From the NCBI GenBank assembly GCA_023457715.1, contig JAEWKR010000178.1, forward strand, positions 1 through 28,116: a stretch of 28,116 nucleotides of DNA, in the 5' to 3' direction. The notes beneath the pieces are model-generated. The model was not told the origin of the DNA. It saw only the letters and a list, made by a program, of their open reading frames with translations, and ran no database searches. Each line of letters begins with the position of its first letter. Position 1 is the stretch's first letter. This document shows, one piece after another, positions 15,712 to 24,716 of the stretch. This stretch comes from Verrucomicrobiota bacterium. Its GTDB lineage: Bacteria > Verrucomicrobiota > Verrucomicrobiia > Opitutales > Opitutaceae. The translations under genes were made by a program, and so were the position numbers.

Positions 15712-16464
15712 ATGAACCAACTCAGACGCGTCCTCGAAGGCATCGGCAGCACGGTGCTCCTCTTCCTCAGGAGCATGGCCTACGTCCCCACGCTGCCCCG
15801 GCAGTTCGGCCGGTTCGTGGAGCAGTGCTATCTCATCGGCTACACGACGCTGCCGATCGTCGCGATCCTCAGTTTCTTCATCGGCAGCGTGCTGGCGCTG
15901 CAGACGGGGTACGCGATGCAGAATTTCGGGGCCAAGCAGTTCATCGGCCTGGTGGTGGGGCTCTCGATGGCCCGCGAACTCGGGCCGGTGATGGTCGCGA
16001 TCCTCCTGGCCGGCCGCGTGGGCTCGGCCATCGCCGCCGAACTCGCCTCGATGAAGGTTTACCAGGAGATCGATGCGCTGGAGACCATGAACATCCCGCC
16101 GGCGCGCATGCTCGTCATGCCCCGCCTGATGGCGGCGCTGGTCATGGTCCCGGTGCTGGCCATCATCGCCAACCTGGTCGGCTGGTACGGCGGCGCGATC
16201 GTCGCGAAATACACCAGCTTCATCTCCATTGAGCCCCAGGCTTATTTCGCCGCCATGCGGCAGCGGATGGTACCCGCCGATGTGCTCAACGGCCTGGTCA
16301 AGGCGGAGGTCTTCGGTTTCGTCGTGGTGCTGGTGTGCTGCAACATCGGCCTGAACACCCGGGGCGGCCCGCGGGAAATCGGCGCGGCTGTCACCCGGGC
16401 GGTTGTCGTTTCGCTGATCCTCATTCTCGTGCTCGATTACTTCGTCACGAAAGCCCTCATGTGA
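15712..16464 (+). CDS. mlaE: MlaE-family ABC transporter permease
   Basis: A 250-residue integral membrane permease of the MlaE/YrbE class, part of an inner-membrane complex that moves phospholipids between the inner membrane and the outer membrane. Five to six hydrophobic segments are visible (for example ~45-65, ~85-105, ~140-165, ~205-225, ~230-248). Family features are GPVMVAILLAGRVGSAIAAELASMK (~88-112) followed by EIDALETMNIPPARMLVMPRLMA, the coupling-helix region. ATG at 15712 is fixed by the preceding stop one base away. The ATPase gene follows after two bases, and the MCE protein follows that, giving the order permease-ATPase-MCE. Confidence 0.95.
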   Translation: MNQLRRVLEGIGSTVLLFLRSMAYVPTLPRQFGRFVEQCYLIGYTTLPIVAILSFFIGSVLALQTGYAMQNFGAKQFIGLVVGLSMARELGPVMVAILLAGRVGSAIAAELASMKVYQEIDALETMNIPPARMLVMPRLMAALVMVPVLAIIANLVGWYGGAIVAKYTSFISIEPQAYFAAMRQRMVPADVLNGLVKAEVFGFVVVLVCCNIGLNTRGGPREIGAAVTRAVVVSLILILVLDYFVTKALM

Positions 16465-16466
16465 CC

Positions 16467-17273
16467 ATGGAACCGAACTCCAGCGCGACCCGCAGTCCCT
16501 TCTCGACGCAGGAAACCCCGGCGGTTTCCGTGCAGATCAACCAGCTGTCGAAGAGCTTCGGCAACGTGGCCGTCCTCAAGGAGGTGTCGTTCGACGTTTC
16601 GGCCGGCGAGATCTTCGTGCTGATGGGCCCGAGCGGCTCCGGCAAGAGCGTGCTGCTGAAGCACATCGTGAACCTCGAGTCGCCGACGTCCGGCAATGTC
16701 ACGATCGACGGCGTGGATGCGCGCAACGAGGAGATCCGCGACAAGGTGCGGATGGCCCTGGTGTTCCAGGCCGGCGCGTTGTTCAACTCGATGACGGTGT
16801 ACGACAATCTCGCGCTTTATCCGCGCGAACATCGCGTCGCGAACGAGGCGGGGATCCGGGAAAAGGTGATGCGGGCGCTGCAGATCCTGTCGTTGGAGAC
16901 CGCCGCAAAGAAGTATCCGTCGGAACTCTCCGGCGGCATGAAGAAGCGCGTCGCCATCGCGCGCGCCCTCGTGATGGAGCCGCAGCTCATGCTCTACGAC
17001 GAGCCGACGAGCGAGCTGGATCCGGTGATGGGAGCCACCATCAGCGAGATCATCGCGACGCTGAAGGATCAATACCATGTCACCAGCATCGTGGTGTCGC
17101 ACGACCGCGATCTTGCCCTCAGCATCGCGGATCGCATCGGCATCCTCATGGGCGGCCGGCTTCTGTTCCTGGGCCCGCCGTCCGAACTGCAGCAGCCCAA
17201 GGACCCCCGCGTGGCCGACTTCCTGCACCCGGTCATCGACCTGAAAAACCCGCGCTTCAAGCAGCTGGAACAA

Positions 17274-17276
<3 letters not shown>
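16467..17276 (+). CDS. mlaF: MlaF-family ABC transporter ATP-binding protein
   Basis: A 269-residue cytoplasmic ATPase that powers the MlaE permease. Motifs are Walker A GPSGSGKS (54-61), Q-loop Gln101 in VFQAGALF, signature LSGGM (154-158), Walker B LMLYDE (174-179) and the H-loop His212 in VVSHD. The D-loop region reads TSELDP where most Mla ATPases have TSGLDP, a small departure. The N-terminal ~20 residues are extra and Ser/Thr-rich. The start at 16467 is two bases after the mlaE stop, so the two are translated together. The stop codon TGA lies at the beginning of a word repeat (AATGAAGTGAAAGTG). Confidence 0.96.
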
Positions 17277-17410
<134 letters not shown>

Positions 17411-17416
17411 TCCGCC

Positions 17417-18409
17417 ATGACTAACTCACAACAAACCGCCCGCGTTGGGCTTTTCTTCCTGCTCGGGGTCGCCCTCGTGTGGGTGACGTTCGAGACGCTG
17501 AGCGGCGGCAAGGTCTTCCGCGAGGAAGGCTACAAGATCGTCGCCGGCTTCAACACGCTCAAGGAGCTGAAGGAAGGCGATGAAGTCCGCATGGCCGGCG
17601 TTACGGTCGGCTCCGTGGGCAAGACCCGCCTCGACGGCCGCCGCGCCGTGGCCGTGCTGAACATCCAGCCGGAGGTGAAGATCAAAGCCGACGCCACTGC
17701 GACCATCGTGATGGCCGGGCTGATCGGCACGAACTACATCAGCATCACCCTCGGTTCGGAAAATGCCGAGGACCTGAAGGACGGCGCCGAGATCCACACG
17801 CGCAGCACGGCCGACTTCAACACGATCATGAGCGAGATCGGCAACCTGGGCGAGAAGCTGAACGGGGCGCTGGGCTCGCTGAGCCAGTCGCTCGGCGGCG
17901 ACAAGGACAACCCGGGGCTCGTGCAGAAGCTCGACCGCCTCGTCACGGAAAACCACGACAACATCAAGGCGAGCGTGGCGAACCTCCGCGAGGTGACCGA
18001 CAAGATCAACCAGGGCCAGGGCACGCTGGGACGGCTCGTGAACTCGACCCAGCTGCACGACGAGCTCATCTCCACGGTCACCGAGATCAAGGGTGCGGCC
18101 GGCGAGGCGAAGGCCTTCATGGCGAACGCGCAATCGATCGTTGATCAGGTGAAATCGGGCAAAGGCGCCATCGGCACGCTCGTCTTCGATCCGAAGGCGG
18201 GCGAGGACCTCAAGGCCTCCATCGCCAACATCCGGCTCGTGTCCGACAAGATCGCCAAGGGTGAAGGCACCCTGGGCGCGCTGCTCAGTGATGACGGGCT
18301 GCTGAAGGATGCGCGGGCGATGATGAAGAAGGCCGACCGCGCGCTGGACGGCCTCGACGACACCGGCCCGATCACGGCGGTGGGGGTGGTCGCCCGCGGC
18401 TTGTTTTGA
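17417..18409 (+). CDS. mlaD: MlaD-family MCE-domain lipid-transport protein
   Basis: A 330-residue protein anchored in the inner membrane by one helix (~10-26). The MCE domain follows (~38-113), with the usual 'V.AGFNTLKELKEGDEVRMAGVTVGSV' and 'AGLIGTNYISITLG' segments. The C-terminal half (~130-330) is helical, with three repeats of a Gly-rich turn, GQGTLGRLV, GKGAIGTLV and GEGTLGALL, spaced ~45 residues apart. This repeated helical part is typical of single-MCE proteins, which form hexameric lipid-binding rings. It is the third gene of the operon, separated from mlaF by the hexanucleotide array, and is followed by an intrinsic terminator. The ATG at 17417 fits the membrane anchor. Confidence 0.93.
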   Translation: MTNSQQTARVGLFFLLGVALVWVTFETLSGGKVFREEGYKIVAGFNTLKELKEGDEVRMAGVTVGSVGKTRLDGRRAVAVLNIQPEVKIKADATATIVMAGLIGTNYISITLGSENAEDLKDGAEIHTRSTADFNTIMSEIGNLGEKLNGALGSLSQSLGGDKDNPGLVQKLDRLVTENHDNIKASVANLREVTDKINQGQGTLGRLVNSTQLHDELISTVTEIKGAAGEAKAFMANAQSIVDQVKSGKGAIGTLVFDPKAGEDLKASIANIRLVSDKIAKGEGTLGALLSDDGLLKDARAMMKKADRALDGLDDTGPITAVGVVARGLF

Positions 18410-18441
18410 GCCGCGGCCGCGAAGGCGGGAGTTCTTTCAAA

Positions 18442-18466
18442 GGCCGCCGCGTTGGCGGCCTTTTTT
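18442..18466 (+). terminator. Rho-independent terminator after mlaD
   Basis: GGCCGCC (18442-18448) pairs perfectly with GGCGGCC (18454-18460) around a 5-nt loop and is followed at once by six T. It lies 32 bases after the mlaD stop and would end the Trp-Pro-rich protein/Mla transcript. Confidence 0.9.
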
Positions 18467-18485
18467 GTGCGTCGGCCGCCGCGGG

Positions 18486-18664
18486 CAAATCCCAAATCCC
18501 AAAGGTCCAAATGCCAAAAAAATCTCAGGCTGGGATAACCAATAACCAAAGCCGACCGCGGGACGTGAAGTCGCGTCGCCGCCGCTAAAAACGAAGAACC
18601 CAACTCCTTTTGGGAATTGGGTCCTGAGATTTTTTTGGGATTTGTTCTTTTGGGATTTGGGCTT
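18486..18664. repeat. Heptad-word inverted array between mlaD and argG
   Basis: The left arm is made of AAATCCC-type 7-nt words and ends in CCAAAAAAATCTCAGG (18514-18529). The right arm contains the exact reverse complement of that 16-mer (18623-18638), then TTTTGGG and ATTTGGG words running up to the argG stop at 18665. Fifteen bases of the 16-mer recur at 26140-26154. There is no gene in the gap. Confidence 0.8.
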
Positions 18665-19891
<1,227 letters not shown>

Positions 19892-19905
19892 GGCGAAAGG
19901 CAGTT

Positions 19906-20101
19906 GGCCGCAAAAAGGCGCAGAAGGCGCAAAGGCAGCGGCGATTGAGAACAGGGTTGGGTTAAACCACAGATGGACACCGATGGACACCGATCAAAGC
20001 GCGCTGTCCGTATCTGAGTCCATCTGTGTTCATCGGTGGTTAAGTCGGTCGGCCGGGTCCGGTGGATTGGGTTTTTGCGACTTTTGCGCCTTCTTGCGGC
20101 C
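19906..20101. repeat. Nested double word-hairpin filling the argF-argG gap
   Basis: The outer arms are 9-nt words: 19906-19933 (CCGCAAAAA, GGCGCAGAA, GGCGCAAAG) and about 20074-20101, complementary at about 25 of 28 positions. The inner arms are ~10-nt words built on ACAGATGGAC/ACCGATGGAC: 19962-19994 and 20012-20043, complementary at about 80% with one gap. The loop is about 17 nt. The outer right arm ends one base before the argF stop codon, and the left arm starts 14 bases before the argG start. Confidence 0.85.
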
Positions 20102-20102
20102 A

Positions 20103-21044
20103 TCAACGCTGCCTGCTGGCGGCGAGTTTGGCCATGATGGCCTTTTGCATGTGGAGGCGGTTCTCGGCCTGGTCGAAGATGATCGACCGGGGGTTGTCGA
20201 GCACCTGCTGGGTGACCTCTTCGCCGGCATGTGCGGGGAGGCAATGCATGAAGAGCGCGTCCGGCTTGGCCGCGGCAAACAGCTCGGCGGAGACCTGGTA
20301 CGGCGCCATCAACTGCAGCCGCTGCTTGGTCTCCTCCTCCTTGCCCATGCTGACCCAGACGTCGGTGTAGACGACATCGGCATCGCGCACGGCCTCGAAG
20401 GCGTCGGTCGTGAACTGGTACCCTTCCGGGTAGCCCGACGTGGCAAGAAGCTGGTTGAATTCCGGCGCGGCCTCGAAACCGGCGGGCCCGGCAAGCGCGA
20501 TCTTCATGCCGAAGTAATTCGCACCGAGGATCCAGGAATTCGCCACGTTGCAGCCCTGGTCGCCCACAAACGCGATCTTCTTCCCCTTCAGACAGGACAA
20601 CAGGTCGCCGCCGGTGGACCAGCGCTCCGCCAGCGTGAACATGTCCGCGTAGATCTGGCAGGGGTGCAACAGGTCGGTCAGCGCGTTGATGACGGGGATG
20701 GTGCCGGCGGCTGCGAGCCGCTCCACCTCGGAATGATCGTAGGTGCGGACAATCAGCCCGTGAATGAACCGGGACAGGACGCGCGCCGTGTCCTCCACCG
20801 TCTCGCCGCGCCCCAGCTGGATATCGCCCTTGTTCAGGAACAGCGGATTTCCGCCCAGCTCGTGGATGCCGACTTCGAAGGATACCCGCGTGCGCGTCGA
20901 GGACTTCGAGAAAATCATGCCCCACGTCTGTCCGGCGAGCGGCCGATCATGGCGCCCCCGGTTGGCCTTGTATTCCCGCGCCAAGGCGAACAGCGCCGGC
21001 AATTCAGATGCCGTGAAGTCGGTCTCCTTTAGAAAGTGCTTCAT
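20103..21044 (-). CDS. argF: Ornithine carbamoyltransferase
   Basis: A 313-residue cytosolic enzyme that converts ornithine and carbamoyl phosphate to citrulline. The carbamoyl-phosphate loop is SSTRTR (48-53), with HPCQ (127-130) and HCLPA (267-271), plus the ornithine loop SMG (232-234, in DVWVSMGKE). The nucleotide-fold segment FVGDQGCNVANS has one more residue than the common GDGNNVANS. Length and motifs favour the anabolic enzyme over acetyl- or succinylornithine transcarbamylases. The ATG at 21044 gives MKHFLKETDF, the standard beginning. It lies between argD upstream, across the large palindromic array, and argG downstream. Confidence 0.95.
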   Translation of the reverse strand: MKHFLKETDFTASELPALFALAREYKANRGRHDRPLAGQTWGMIFSKSSTRTRVSFEVGIHELGGNPLFLNKGDIQLGRGETVEDTARVLSRFIHGLIVRTYDHSEVERLAAAGTIPVINALTDLLHPCQIYADMFTLAERWSTGGDLLSCLKGKKIAFVGDQGCNVANSWILGANYFGMKIALAGPAGFEAAPEFNQLLATSGYPEGYQFTTDAFEAVRDADVVYTDVWVSMGKEEETKQRLQLMAPYQVSAELFAAAKPDALFMHCLPAHAGEEVTQQVLDNPRSIIFDQAENRLHMQKAIMAKLAASRQR

Positions 21045-21105
21045 GGAAACGGGTCAGACTACGGGAGCGTGAAGGCCGGGCCAGAGCAAAGTGTGGCAGC
21101 GGGAA

Positions 21106-22017
21106 AGCGGTAGGCTTTAGGCGATAAGCTTTAGGCGGTAGGCTTTAGGCGGTAGGCGGTAGGCGGTAGGCTGCCAAGGCAGGGAGGGCCGCAAGAAGGC
21201 ACAGAAGTCGCAAAAAAAGGGCGGGGCTTGGGTACGTTGTCCCGCGTTTACGCGGAAGGTTTGAGCGCCGGAATTCCGCCTGAAGGCGGGACAACGTACT
21301 CAAACCGTCAGTGATTCTTGCGCTTTTTTGCGGCCCTCGGTTTGGAGCTTACCGCCTATCGCCTATCGCTTACCGCTTTTGGGATGGGAGGGCCGCAAAA
21401 AGACACAGAAGTCGCAAAAAAGGGGCGCGGGGCTTGGGTATGTTGTCCCGCGTTTACGCGGAAGGTTTGAGCGCCGGCATTCCGCCTGAAGGCGGGACAA
21501 CGTACTCAAACCGTCAGTGATTCTTGCGCCTTCTTGCGCCTTCTTGCGGCCCCTCGGTCTGGGCAGAGCGGTAAGCTTTAGGCGGTAGGCTTTAGGCTGC
21601 CAAGGCAGGGAGGGCCGCAAGAAGCACAGAAGTCGCAAAAAAAGGGCGGGGCTTGGGTACGTTGTCCCGCGTTTACGCGGAAGGTTTGGGCGCCGGCATT
21701 CCGCCTGAAGGCGGGACAACGTACTCAAACCGTCAGTGATTCTTGCGCTTTTTTGCGCCTTCTTGCGGCCCCTCGGTCTGGAGCTTACCGCCTATCGCCT
21801 ATCGCTTACCGCTCTTGGGATAGGAGGGCCGCAAGAAGGCACAGACGTCGCAAAAAAGGCGCGGGGCTTGGGTACGTTGTCCCGCGTTTACGCGGAAGGT
21901 TTGAGCGCCGACATTCCGCCTGAAGGCGGGACAACGTACTCAAACCGTCAGTGATTCTTGCGCCTTTTGCGGCCCCTCGGTCTGGAGCTTACCGCCTATC
22001 GCCTATCGCTTACCGCT
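21106..22017. repeat. Array of four composite palindromes between argD and argF
   Basis: Four units each contain a 68-nt core at 21232-21299, 21438-21505, 21657-21724 and 21872-21939 (spacing 206, 219, 215). In three cores the arms GTACGTTGTCCCGC and GCGGGACAACGTAC match perfectly; core 2 has one change. Around each core are middle arms of 9-nt words (GCAAGAAGG... with TTCTTGCGCC...). Outer arms are 7-nt words: 21106-21168 is nine words of AGCGGTA/GGCTTTA/GGCGGTA type, 21567-21594 is four more, and 21346-21377, 21782-21813 and 21986-22017 are their reverse complement. The last arm runs into argD and supplies its stop codon. No gene is seen in this ~965-base gap. Confidence 0.93.
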
Positions 22018-23230
22018 TCTTGGATTCCAGCACCGAGCGGAAGATGTCCACGGAACGCGAGAGCTCGTCGGCGGAAGCGTTGAGCGGGGGCAGGAAGCGG
22101 ATGACGTTGTTGCCGGCGGTCGGCACCAGGAGGCCGCGCTCCCGTGCGCTGGTCACGTAGGGCGCCGGATCCGAGGCCATCTGGACGCCGACGAGATAGC
22201 CGATGCCGCGGACGCCGAGGACCTGGTCCGGGAACGCCCGGGCGACGGCGTTGAGCTGGGCGAGCCAGGAACCGGACTGCGCCCGCACCTTTTCCAAAAG
22301 GTTGTCGCGTTCGATGACGTCGAGCACCGCCAGCGCGGCCGCGCAGGCCAGCGGGGTGCCGCCAAAGGTTGTGCCGTGGTGGCCCGGGTGGAAGAGGTCC
22401 GCCACGCGATCCCGGAACCAGACCGCACCGATGGGGAAACCGCCGCCCAGCCCCTTGGCCATCCCAAACGCATCCGGCAGCACGTCCGCGTGCTGGAACG
22501 CAAAGGGCAGGCCGGTGCGTCCGATGCCGCACTGCACTTCATCGAGCAGCAGCATCACGTTTTGTTCATCGCACAGCTTCCGCAGCCCGCGCAGAAACTC
22601 CGGCGTCGCCGGATTGATGCCGCTTTCGCCCTGGACGGTCTCGATCAGGACGCCCGCGGTGTACTCGTCGATGAGGTCGGCGAAGCTCTGGAGATTGTTC
22701 AGCTCGGCAAACGCGAAGCCGGGCACCAGGGGTCGGAAGCCCTTCTGGATCTTTTCCTGCGGCGTCGCGCTCATCGCGCCGAAGGTGCGGCCATGAAAGG
22801 CATGCTTCGCGGCGACGATCTTGTAGCACTTCGATTCCTCGCCGTCGGATTTGGCCATGCCATGCAGCCGCGCCAGTTTGATCATCGCCTCGTTCGCCTC
22901 GGCGCCGCTGTTGCAGAAGAACACCCGGCCGGGCCCGGCATCCTTCACCAGCCGGCGCGCCAGCTCCCCCTGCTGCGGGTTGCGGAACAGGTTGCTGACA
23001 TGGATCAACTCGCCGGCCTGCCGCTGCACCGCCTGCACCCAGTGGGGGTGGCAATGGCCCAGCGCGCTCACCGCGATGCCGGAGGTGAAATCCAGGTAGC
23101 AGTTGCCTGCATCGTCCCACACCTGCGTTCCGCGGCCGCGAGCCAGGGTAATCGCCGGACGTGCGTAGTTCTTCAGAACATACGCATCGTAGAGCTCAGC
23201 CGTGCTCGTGCGGACAAGGGAGGGATTCAT
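22010..23230 (-). CDS. argD: Acetylornithine aminotransferase
   Basis: A 406-residue class-III PLP aminotransferase that makes N-acetylornithine from acetylglutamate semialdehyde, with glutamate as amino donor. Visible blocks are DFTSGIAVSALGHCHP (47-62), the phosphate-binding FFCNSGAEANEAMIKLAR (104-121), ETVQGESG (197-204), LLLDEVQCGIGRTG (227-240) and the PLP-binding Lys259 in AFGMAKGLGGGFPIGA. ATG at 23230 gives a normal N-terminus. The final Lys-Arg codons and the TAA stop lie inside the AGCGGTA heptad word of the adjoining repeat array. It is 180 bases downstream of argB on the same strand. The related succinylornithine or GABA aminotransferases cannot be excluded by motifs, but the neighbours favour ArgD. 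Confidence 0.96.
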   Translation of the reverse strand: MNPSLVRTSTAELYDAYVLKNYARPAITLARGRGTQVWDDAGNCYLDFTSGIAVSALGHCHPHWVQAVQRQAGELIHVSNLFRNPQQGELARRLVKDAGPGRVFFCNSGAEANEAMIKLARLHGMAKSDGEESKCYKIVAAKHAFHGRTFGAMSATPQEKIQKGFRPLVPGFAFAELNNLQSFADLIDEYTAGVLIETVQGESGINPATPEFLRGLRKLCDEQNVMLLLDEVQCGIGRTGLPFAFQHADVLPDAFGMAKGLGGGFPIGAVWFRDRVADLFHPGHHGTTFGGTPLACAAALAVLDVIERDNLLEKVRAQSGSWLAQLNAVARAFPDQVLGVRGIGYLVGVQMASDPAPYVTSARERGLLVPTAGNNVIRFLPPLNASADELSRSVDIFRSVLESKKR

Positions 23231-23326
23231 GGAGGGAGGTTCGAGGGAAAACCATCATCGCGTCCGCACGAAAAATCGAGACGCGAAAGCGGGACCGGGG
23301 AATACAGCGGGCGTGGTTTCGGGGCA

Positions 23327-23390
23327 GGGCGGTGCTTCCGCCCGCCAGCCGCCCGCGCCCGCACCCGGAAGGCGGGCCAAAGCACCGCCC
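23327..23390. repeat. Imperfect palindrome between argB and argD
   Basis: GGGCGGTGCTT (23327-23337) and AAGCACCGCCC (23380-23390) pair perfectly. With the next nine bases the arms match at 17 of 20 positions (23327-23346 with 23371-23390). The same 11-mer AAGCACCGCCC stands alone at 1024-1034. It may reduce read-through from argB to argD or mark a repeat insertion. Confidence 0.65.
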
Positions 23391-23410
23391 CACCCCGTCG
23401 CTCCTCGATC

Positions 23411-24292
23411 TCAGCCCTGCACGATCTCGGTGCCAATGCCCTTGTCGGTGAAGATCTCGAGCAGGAGCGAGTGCGGGAGCCGGCCGTCGATGAAGTGCAC
23501 GCGCTGGACGCCCTCCTGGAGCGCGCGGATCGCGCTCTGGACCTTGGGTCGCATGCCCTTGTCGATGATCCCGCGCTTCTTCAATTCCTCCACCTGGTTG
23601 GTTTTGAGCGTGGAGATCAGCGATTCCGGGTCGGGCGGGTTGGAAAGCAGCCCGGGGACGTCGCTCATGTACACCAGCCGGCGCGCGCGCAGCGCGCTCG
23701 CGACGCGACCTGCCGCCAGGTCCGCATTCACGTTGTACGGCTTGCCGTCGTAGCCTTCCGCCACGGGCGAGATGACCGGCACGAAGCCGTCGGCAATCTC
23801 CTTCTTGATCAGCTTCACCTTCACCTCGGTGACATCGCCGACGTAACCCAGGTCGACCGTGTTCCCGTTGTCGTCGGTGGTGAGCTTCTGGCACAGGAGC
23901 ACGGTGTCACCCGGCATGCCCGAGGGTTTCGCCTTGGCGGTGGAGATCGCCTCGCAGACGTCCTTGTTCACGATCTCGTCGAGGGTCTTCTTCACCACCG
24001 CCATGGTCGCTTCATCGGTCACCCGCAGACCGTTGACGAAGTTGGCCTTCAGGCCCGAGGTCTCCATCGCCTTGGTGATCGCCTTGCCGCCGCCGTGCAC
24101 CACGACGACGTTGATCCCGACGGCGGCGAGAAACGCGATGTCATAGGCGACGCGCGCCCGGGTCACGGGATCCGGATCGTCCATGAAACTGCCGCCGTAC
24201 TTGACGACGAAAGTGGACCCGCGGAAATCCTGGATGTAGGGCAGTGCCTCGAGCAGCACCTTGGCCTTGGCAGTGACTTCGGAGACGTTCAT
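23411..24292 (-). CDS. argB: Acetylglutamate kinase
   Basis: A 293-residue amino-acid kinase that phosphorylates N-acetylglutamate, the second step of the pathway and often its feedback-controlled step. Motifs are VVKYGGS (29-35, Lys31 for phosphate binding), VVVVHGGGKAI (62-72, substrate loop) and NVNADLAAGRVASALRA near residue 205-220. The N-terminal helix (VTAKAKVLLEALPYIQDF, ~6-23) is the type found in arginine-inhibited hexameric enzymes, so feedback inhibition by arginine is plausible but inferred. ATG at 24292 is chosen because the sequence before it in frame is not protein-like. It is divergent from argJ across a 424-base gap holding a terminator-like hairpin and heptad words. Confidence 0.96.
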   Translation of the reverse strand: MNVSEVTAKAKVLLEALPYIQDFRGSTFVVKYGGSFMDDPDPVTRARVAYDIAFLAAVGINVVVVHGGGKAITKAMETSGLKANFVNGLRVTDEATMAVVKKTLDEIVNKDVCEAISTAKAKPSGMPGDTVLLCQKLTTDDNGNTVDLGYVGDVTEVKVKLIKKEIADGFVPVISPVAEGYDGKPYNVNADLAAGRVASALRARRLVYMSDVPGLLSNPPDPESLISTLKTNQVEELKKRGIIDKGMRPKVQSAIRALQEGVQRVHFIDGRLPHSLLLEIFTDKGIGTEIVQG

Positions 24293-24398
24293 CGGCGTCA
24301 GAAGCCGCGGCCCAGCGGCGCGCGGTGAAAAGGAGTGAGGCTCACAGGTATTGGATAAGAGAGGATGGCAATAAGTCACAGACGCCGCGCATTTCCAT

Positions 24399-24456
24399 AA
24401 AAAAAGCGGCGGAGCGGACGCTGCGGCCCGCGTGCGCGGCGTGTGGGGCCGCCGCT
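24399..24456 (-). terminator. Terminator-like hairpin in the argB leader
   Basis: On the minus strand AGCGGCGG (24456-24449) pairs with CCGCCGCT (24412-24405) and runs into seven T (24405-24399). An inner CCGCG-CA-CGCGG hairpin fills part of the long loop. It lies ~107 bases ahead of the argB start. If the argB promoter is further upstream, this would be a leader terminator or attenuator; if the promoter is nearer argB, it only stops other transcripts. Confidence 0.55.
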
Positions 24457-24458
24457 TC

Positions 24459-24588
24459 AAATCCCAAACGCCAAACTCCAAACGCCAAAAAATACCCAAG
24501 CACCAAAGCTCAAATACGTCTGCTTTGATCATTGGTCGGCTTTGGCCTGCGTTTCCTTTGGAGTTTGGAGTTTGGAGTTTGGAGTTTG
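24459..24588. repeat. Heptad-word inverted array in the argB-argJ divergent gap
   Basis: The left arm (24459-24486) is four 7-nt words AAATCCC, AAACGCC, AAACTCC and AAACGCC. The right arm (24557-24588) is four and a half copies of TTTGGAG, the reverse-complement register. The ~70-nt loop includes CAAAGCTCAAATACGTCTGCTTTG, whose ends can also pair. The argJ promoter must lie in or after this array. Bases 24293-24398 and 24589-24716 show no further feature that I can name. Confidence 0.8.
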
Positions 24589-24716
24589 CCGCCGGGAAAA
24601 TGGGCCGCCAGCACTCGCCGCCTCCAATCATCGGCAAATTCCCGACGCGCCCTTCGGGCGGCCGCGGCGCTTCAATTTCTGCTTTCCTCTCCGGGCGGGC
24701 GTGGCACTTGTGACGC

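Noticed and set aside
21363..21954. Open frames on both strands with repeated peptides such as LSRLQAECRR and GIPPEGGTTYSNRQ
   Set aside because: They are translations of the palindromic array. The same peptides recur because the DNA repeats, and no start signal or domain is present.
21106..22017. CRISPR-like appearance of the argD-argF repeats
   Set aside because: The units are over 200 bp, palindromic at several levels and nearly identical throughout, with no unique spacers of 30-40 nt and no cas genes.
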